DNA of 24,124 bases from NCBI GenBank assembly GCA_003118195.1, contig BEXV01000188.1, positions 118,264 through 142,387 of the forward strand, written 5' to 3'. Positions within the stretch are counted from its first letter, which is position 1; every line of letters begins with the position of its first letter. Source of the DNA: Hemicentrotus pulcherrimus. Its lineage: Eukaryota; Echinodermata; Echinoidea; Camarodonta; Strongylocentrotidae. Below are positions 19,783 to 24,124 of the stretch, one piece after another. Position numbers and translations under genes: made by a program. A model generated the notes under the pieces. It was not told the origin of the DNA, did no database searches, and saw only the letters and a program-made list of their open reading frames with translations.

Positions 19783-19921
19783 CTAGTTAACGCACCCTTT
19801 CGAGAAAAGCCCTCCCCCTGCTTATCCAGAAAGGTTGTGTTAAGGCAGTATCCGTTCTTGATGCACCCTTTCGAGACAAGCAGGGGGAGGGGGTGCTTTT
19901 CTGGAAAAGGTGAGTTGAACG
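19783..19921. mobile_element. Snapback element with GCACCCTTTCGAGA repeats
   Basis: CCTCCCCCTGCTT (19811-19823) pairs with AAGCAGGGGGAGG (19878-19890), inside a longer imperfect inverted repeat in which GAAAAGC pairs with GCTTTTC and GTTAACGC-side sequence with the mirrored TGAGTTGAACG (19911-19921). In addition, GCACCCTTTCGAGAAAAGC (19792) and GCACCCTTTCGAGACAAGC (19863) are direct repeats. The loop is about 50 bp. No gene. Confidence 0.55.
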
Positions 19922-21689
19922 CGCCACGCCGCACCGCACCCTTTCAACATAGGCCATCTACATGTAGGTCCATGCTTCAAGAAAAATGGCAACTGATTTC
20001 TAATTCTATATCTTTGAAAAATTTCAGGCTCTCAGAGAGCCATATAGCTATTTGGTCATACATGTACATGTAGTTTAAAAAAAAAACAGTGCCTACAAGA
20101 TTGCAATTTATAACACAATCATCCATTGATTCGGAGCCCTGGCTTCTGCCATTATTCATTGATTTCCAAAAATGCAAAACGTATGTACATGTATGTAACT
20201 TTACAAATATGCTTGCATCGCAATGCTCATATTCCTTTCATTTTATTGTCACTTGTAAAGTAAGATTTTTGGTTGTTGCTCTTCTTTAAAGCGAGAGTCT
20301 TCTTTGAAAATGACAAAACTGTATGACATTTCTTTAATTAAATTATATGCACATGCATATCTTTATGTGGTGAAAGGGGTAAACATTTCGAATTGAATCG
20401 GCAACATGTTGTTTCCACGTGACTGGGGAGTGGGAAATAATTGGACCGTCAGTCTATTTGAAGATTAGATCCTGCGGTATAGCTAGATCACATGCTTGTT
20501 GTGAGGTTTTGTTTCGACTGTAACTAAGCAATATTTCATGCTTGCCATTCAGTTGTATTTTGTCTTTAGATAATATAATTCTTACTTAAGCCATTGTCTT
20601 TCTTTATAAATAGCAGCAGTACGTGTAGCAAAATTCTTGTTTGTGTTCTTGTACATGTATAGATGTTCTATGGTTTTATGAGTGAGTTGAATGGCAGTGG
20701 AAGGATTTCCATATTCAGTGTATAACTTTGATTTGGCATTAAATAATGTTACAATGCACACATTCTTTATATTGGGTGCCTTTTAAGAGGCAATTATGAC
20801 TTTGTTACTTGAGTAACAGATCATGTACATGTTCATACAAATGTTCATGTACATGTGACTTTTAAAATGTTGCTATACATCTCTGGAAAGAAACGTTAAT
20901 TCAAGCACAATTGTACAGAGGTCTAGCTTGAAAGAATTACAAATATATGTTCCAATAATAGGAGAAACCAGTTGTACATTGCTGAAAATGCATTTTGACC
21001 TGTGAACATGTCTTGAAAGCCGGCATTGTTACGCCTAAAGCTACAGTTAAAGTACGTTAATTGGTCTTCAAATAGCCCCTTTTGTGTGCTTCCATTATCT
21101 AAGCTCCCTTTTTCAAATAGGCATTGAAATACTTGCTGGTCAATTAGTTCTCTACTCTCAAGTATGAATAGGGCCATTTACAATAAAAGTACAAAATTAA
21201 ATAAATATGGGTTTTCTAAATATGTGAACTTACAGCAGATGCTTCTATGCAGCTACTACCAAGCTCCCCCCACCCCCCCCCAAAAAAAAACACCTCATTC
21301 AGGAGTATGAATTTTTCTAACTCTCAGTGTAAAAGCTTGCAGCCTGAAAATACACTGCAATTTTTTTACCCTCTACCAGCGACAACAAATTTTCAAGCAG
21401 ACATTCTGCGCGTGCACACAACTTACCAAAACAATGTGGAGTTTCCTTTGCAGCGATTTCTGTGCGATTTTTAAAATTTAGTGTAAAAAACGATTTGGTT
21501 TAAAAAAATTGTGATTATGAAAATTGTTTTTTTGTGTGAATGTAAATGGGCCCAGTGAGGAAAGACAGGTGAGTGAACAATTGATCTAGACCACACATTC
21601 ATAGTGTGTTTTATTTTTGTAATGTTTGCAGCGATGATTAGAAACTAATTAAAGTGCTGTCCTTGCTAATGGAAGAAGCTGCAGAAGTT
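19922..21689. other. Intron DNA, no gene seen
   Basis: It contains ACATGTAC tracts (about 20060, 20184, 20822-20856), a C/A homopolymer patch (21266-21291), and otherwise AT-rich sequence. No exon, transposase fragment or structural RNA recognised. Confidence 0.45.
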
Positions 21690-21717
21690 TAAAGGAAAAG
21701 TCCACCCTGATATTAAA

Positions 21718-21895
21718 GATAAAGTTGAGGTCTGGTCATGTGATTGCATTGTGAAAAAAGGGTGTGGAATCGATCAGAAAAAGTTGATCATGCAGCATAT
21801 AAGTATTGGTAGGTACTGCAAGGTTCTGGAATCATCAAAATGATAAGAAATTTAGCCCAGTCTTGGTAGAGTAACAAGCACTGTACACAAAAAGA
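21718..21895. repeat. Dispersed repeat pair, copy 2
   Basis: Matches 14320-14495 in the same orientation: GTGGAATCGATCAGAAAA, GCAAGGTTCTGGAATCATCA and AAAATGATAAGAAATTT are shared. This copy is preceded by GGAAAAGTCCACCCTGATATTAAAG, absent from the first. Confidence 0.7.
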
Positions 21896-22529
21896 TGTAC
21901 ATGGGGCTACACAAAAATGTGGCATAAAAATTGGGCCCCATTTTTAAGCTGTAATTTTCATATTTAGAATATGAAGGCATTTGAAGAGCAATGATTTTCA
22001 CTTTTTTCAGCAAACATTTTTTCTCTGATGTTCTTCCACGCTTGCATGATAATAATGATAACGCTCACAAATTATTTTTCACCTCTCCCCAGAACTCAAT
22101 TAACCTTCTCTTTAAGTTGGTTTTGATAAAAGCAGAAAAAATGAGAGAAACAAATTAGTGAGCAAAAAAAAAAAAATCACTTAAGAACAGGCCTGATGTG
22201 TATGACCTGATAAAATTCAAGCCACCCAACAAAACAGTTCTAAAGCATCCCTATAAGATCAGAAGTTTCATCCTTCTTTTTCTCATTAAGATTTATGGCC
22301 CGGCTTAACTTCGCAATACCGAGACTGTGTCACTTGATTGCCTAGCCTCCTAATAGCAACGGACAATAATGATGTCTCAAGAGCTCGTTTCTGACTATAG
22401 AGATGGAAAGTGATAAATCTCTCCTTTTTGGGAGGATGTGGGATGTCTTGGCTATCTTAAGACTCATTCGCATCGCAAATGGTGCGGTAAAACGATTCTT
22501 TAAAAAAAAACACACCTAAAGGGCCAGTA

Positions 22530-22670
22530 GGACCCATTGGTAAGTTGAAATGGATAAATAGAGAAATTTAAAATTAAACCAACAAAACTGAAAGTTTCAT
22601 CAGAATTGGATGAAAAATAAGAAAGTTATGTAATTATAAAGTTTCGCATAAATTCATTAAACAGTCATGT
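22530..22670. repeat. Probable interspersed repeat (AAGAAAGTTATG… type)
   Basis: CTGAAAGTTTCATCAGAATTGGATGAAAAATAAGAAAGTTATG…AAGTTTCGC (about 22588-22648) has the look of a repeat I recall as common in marine invertebrate genomes. No second copy is in this window, so the call rests on memory of that repeat. Confidence 0.35.
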
Positions 22671-22992
22671 CCATCAACAACAGGCCTGATAATTACCTGA
22701 TTAAAATTGGTTTTTCAGATTTTAATTATGAAAACGGATTTTTGTTATATTTTTTTTAATCCAATTTTGTTTCTTCCCGATTTTAACCTGATTTTCCAGA
22801 TTTTTTCCCTTATTTTCTCTATTCTTCCTGATTTTTCCCCAATTTTTTACTCATAAAGAGGGAATGTTGTTAAATGCCATTTTTTCCCTGCGAATTCTCT
22901 TTTTACTCAAGGGGGGCGTGGTAGAGGGGGGAAAAAGTGCTCACTAACCACCCCTGTAATACTCAAATCTCAAGGTATATTGGAAATAATTA

Positions 22993-23179
22993 CAGTCAAA
23001 CCTTTCTAGTGAGGCTACCCAAGGAAAACAGGAAAACAGGAAAACTGGCCACTGTAAACAGGTGGCCTTTCTAGACAGGTTCTATAACACACGTTTCTTC
23101 TTTAGAGGGAGACAATATAGGTGACCACTATAGACTTGTGGCCTTTATAGAAAGGTGGCCGCCAAGACAGGTTTGACTG
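22993..23179. mobile_element. CAGTCAAACC-family MITE, best copy
   Basis: CAGTCAAACC at 22993-23002 is mirrored by GGTTTGACTG at 23170-23179, and TA flanks both ends (22991-22992 and 23180-23181). A TA target duplication and short termini starting CAG fit the Tc1/mariner/pogo superfamily. The interior repeats GGCCTTTMTAGA-like words on alternating strands. At 187 bp it has no coding capacity. Three related copies or fragments lie at 4662-4870, 9291-9447 and 13932-14080. Confidence 0.7.
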
Positions 23180-23286
23180 TATTTGCCTCAGGAGCTACCA
23201 AAATACATGTAGCTCCCAAAGTCCTCCAAAAACCTCAAATTACTGTCTCCCATTCCGTCTATATGTTTTTTTTTTCTTGAGTATCA

Positions 23287-23880
23287 CTCTCTTTTTTTGG
23301 AAATTTGAAGAAGCCATGTAAAAGAAAAATTGATAAGAATAGTCATGTGATAAGAATTTAAATAATTTAACTATTACTTGATCATGTCTACATGTATAAC
23401 TCTCTTTGTGGGAAATTTAAGAAGCCATGAAAAAGAAATATTGATAAGAAGATTGATATGCAAACTGATCATGTGATAAGAATTTAAATAATTTAACCAT
23501 TACTTGATCATGTCTTTAACTCTCTTTGTGGGAAATTTTAAGAAGCCACGCCAAAGAAATATTGATGAGAATATTAATATGAAAAGTGGTCATGTGATAA
23601 GAATTTAAATAATTTAACCATTACTTGATCATGTCTATAACTCTCTTTGTGTGAAATTTTAAGAAGCCACGCAAAAGAAATATTGATGAGAATATTAATA
23701 TGAAAAATGGTCATGTGATAAGAATTAAAATGTCTATAACTCTCTCTGTGGGATATGTAAGAAGCCATTGTAAAAGAAATATTGATAAGATGATTAACAT
23801 GAAATGTGGTCATGTGAAAATAAGTTGAATAATATATTGAATATATAACTATTACCGGTATATGTCTATGATGTTCTGTT
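23287..23880. repeat. ~120-bp minisatellite, about five units
   Basis: Units starting CTCTCTTTGTGGGAAATTT-like recur at about 23287, 23400, 23520, 23641 and 23740. Each contains AAGAAGCCA, AAAGAAATATTGAT, TCATGTGATAAGAATTTAAA and ACTTGATCATGTCTATAA. Spacing is about 113, 120, 121 and 99 bp; the unit beginning 23641 lacks the ATTTAACCATTACTTGATCA stretch, which accounts for the short step. Outer units are more diverged than the central ones. The minus-strand open frame at 23574-23906 is a translation of the repeat, not a gene. Confidence 0.85.
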
Positions 23881-24124
23881 TTTTTTTCTTCTTTAGTAGG
23901 CTGCATTCCAAAGCCATCTAATAGAAAATCATGGATAGAAAGTTAGAAACAGTGCATTATATACACTGTTTATTATGTTTGTCTTTCTATATACTGTGGC
24001 ATTTTAAAGGAGTCACACCAAGAAGCAAAAGTGTTTTGAATTGATGCAAAATTCATATCATTGCGAAGGGAAAGCCTCACTGATCAATTACAACAAATTT
24101 CCTCTTCAAAATATGTTTTGGGCC
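23881..24124. other. Window end, no gene seen
   Basis: AT-rich sequence after the minisatellite, with GCATTCCAAAGCCATCTAATAGAAAATC possibly a last decayed partial unit. Presumed still inside the LGN intron. Confidence 0.35.

Noticed and set aside
19837..20073. 78-residue frame over the GC-rich patch
   Set aside because: The GC-rich part is one arm of an inverted repeat; no motif or splice support.
22679..22860. T-rich stretch with repeated CCTGATTTT words as a possible structured RNA or polypyrimidine acceptor
   Set aside because: No following AG opens a frame resembling LGN, and the words look like degenerate simple sequence.
23574..23906. 110-residue minus-strand open frame
   Set aside because: It is read through the ~120-bp minisatellite and its protein is internally repetitive for that reason; no start context, splice signal or family resemblance.

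Overview
The window looks like animal nuclear DNA, most likely from an echinoderm and probably a sea urchin. It is AT-rich and intron-dominated, dusted with ACATGTAC-type simple repeats and crowded with short inverted-repeat transposon relics. The species assignment is inference from repeat style and from the one gene present; it was not tested by a search.

There is one convincing gene. Three plus-strand coding exons (5484-5710, 6494-6629, 9538-9680) join in phase and encode the first 168 residues of an LGN/Pins/AGS-family protein (GPSM2-like). These are the first TPR repeats of the adaptor that links cortical G-alpha-GDP to NuMA/dynein during spindle orientation and asymmetric division. The start codon lies 1-4 bases beyond a small inverted-repeat element that supplies the sequence just upstream of it. 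A possible 5' untranslated exon ends at 773. No further LGN exon was recognised, so the next intron is at least 14.4 kb and the gene runs off the right edge.

Layout: 1-780 low complexity, then a candidate promoter/first exon; 1114-1877 a PIF/Harbinger-like element with 32-bp perfect terminal inverted repeats, ten GCAATTGC palindromes and a transposase fragment; 2098-2552 a second inverted-repeat element; 2553-5218 intron rich in ACATGTAC repeats; 5219-9680 the LGN exons; 9681-24124 a giant intron. That intron holds a 285-bp duplication around a single N (probably an assembly artefact), several inverted-repeat elements, a frameshifted Tc1/mariner transposase C-terminus (19018-19325), a GA microsatellite, and a ~120-bp minisatellite near the right end.

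The most unusual signal is in the intron before the third coding exon. Between 8889 and 9290 there are four decayed tandem copies of that exon's 5' end together with its acceptor region, spaced 100-130 bp apart. The real exon reads as the last unit of the array once an inserted CAGTCAAACC element is discounted. I see no operons, CRISPR arrays, tRNA/rRNA genes or coherent new multi-gene system.
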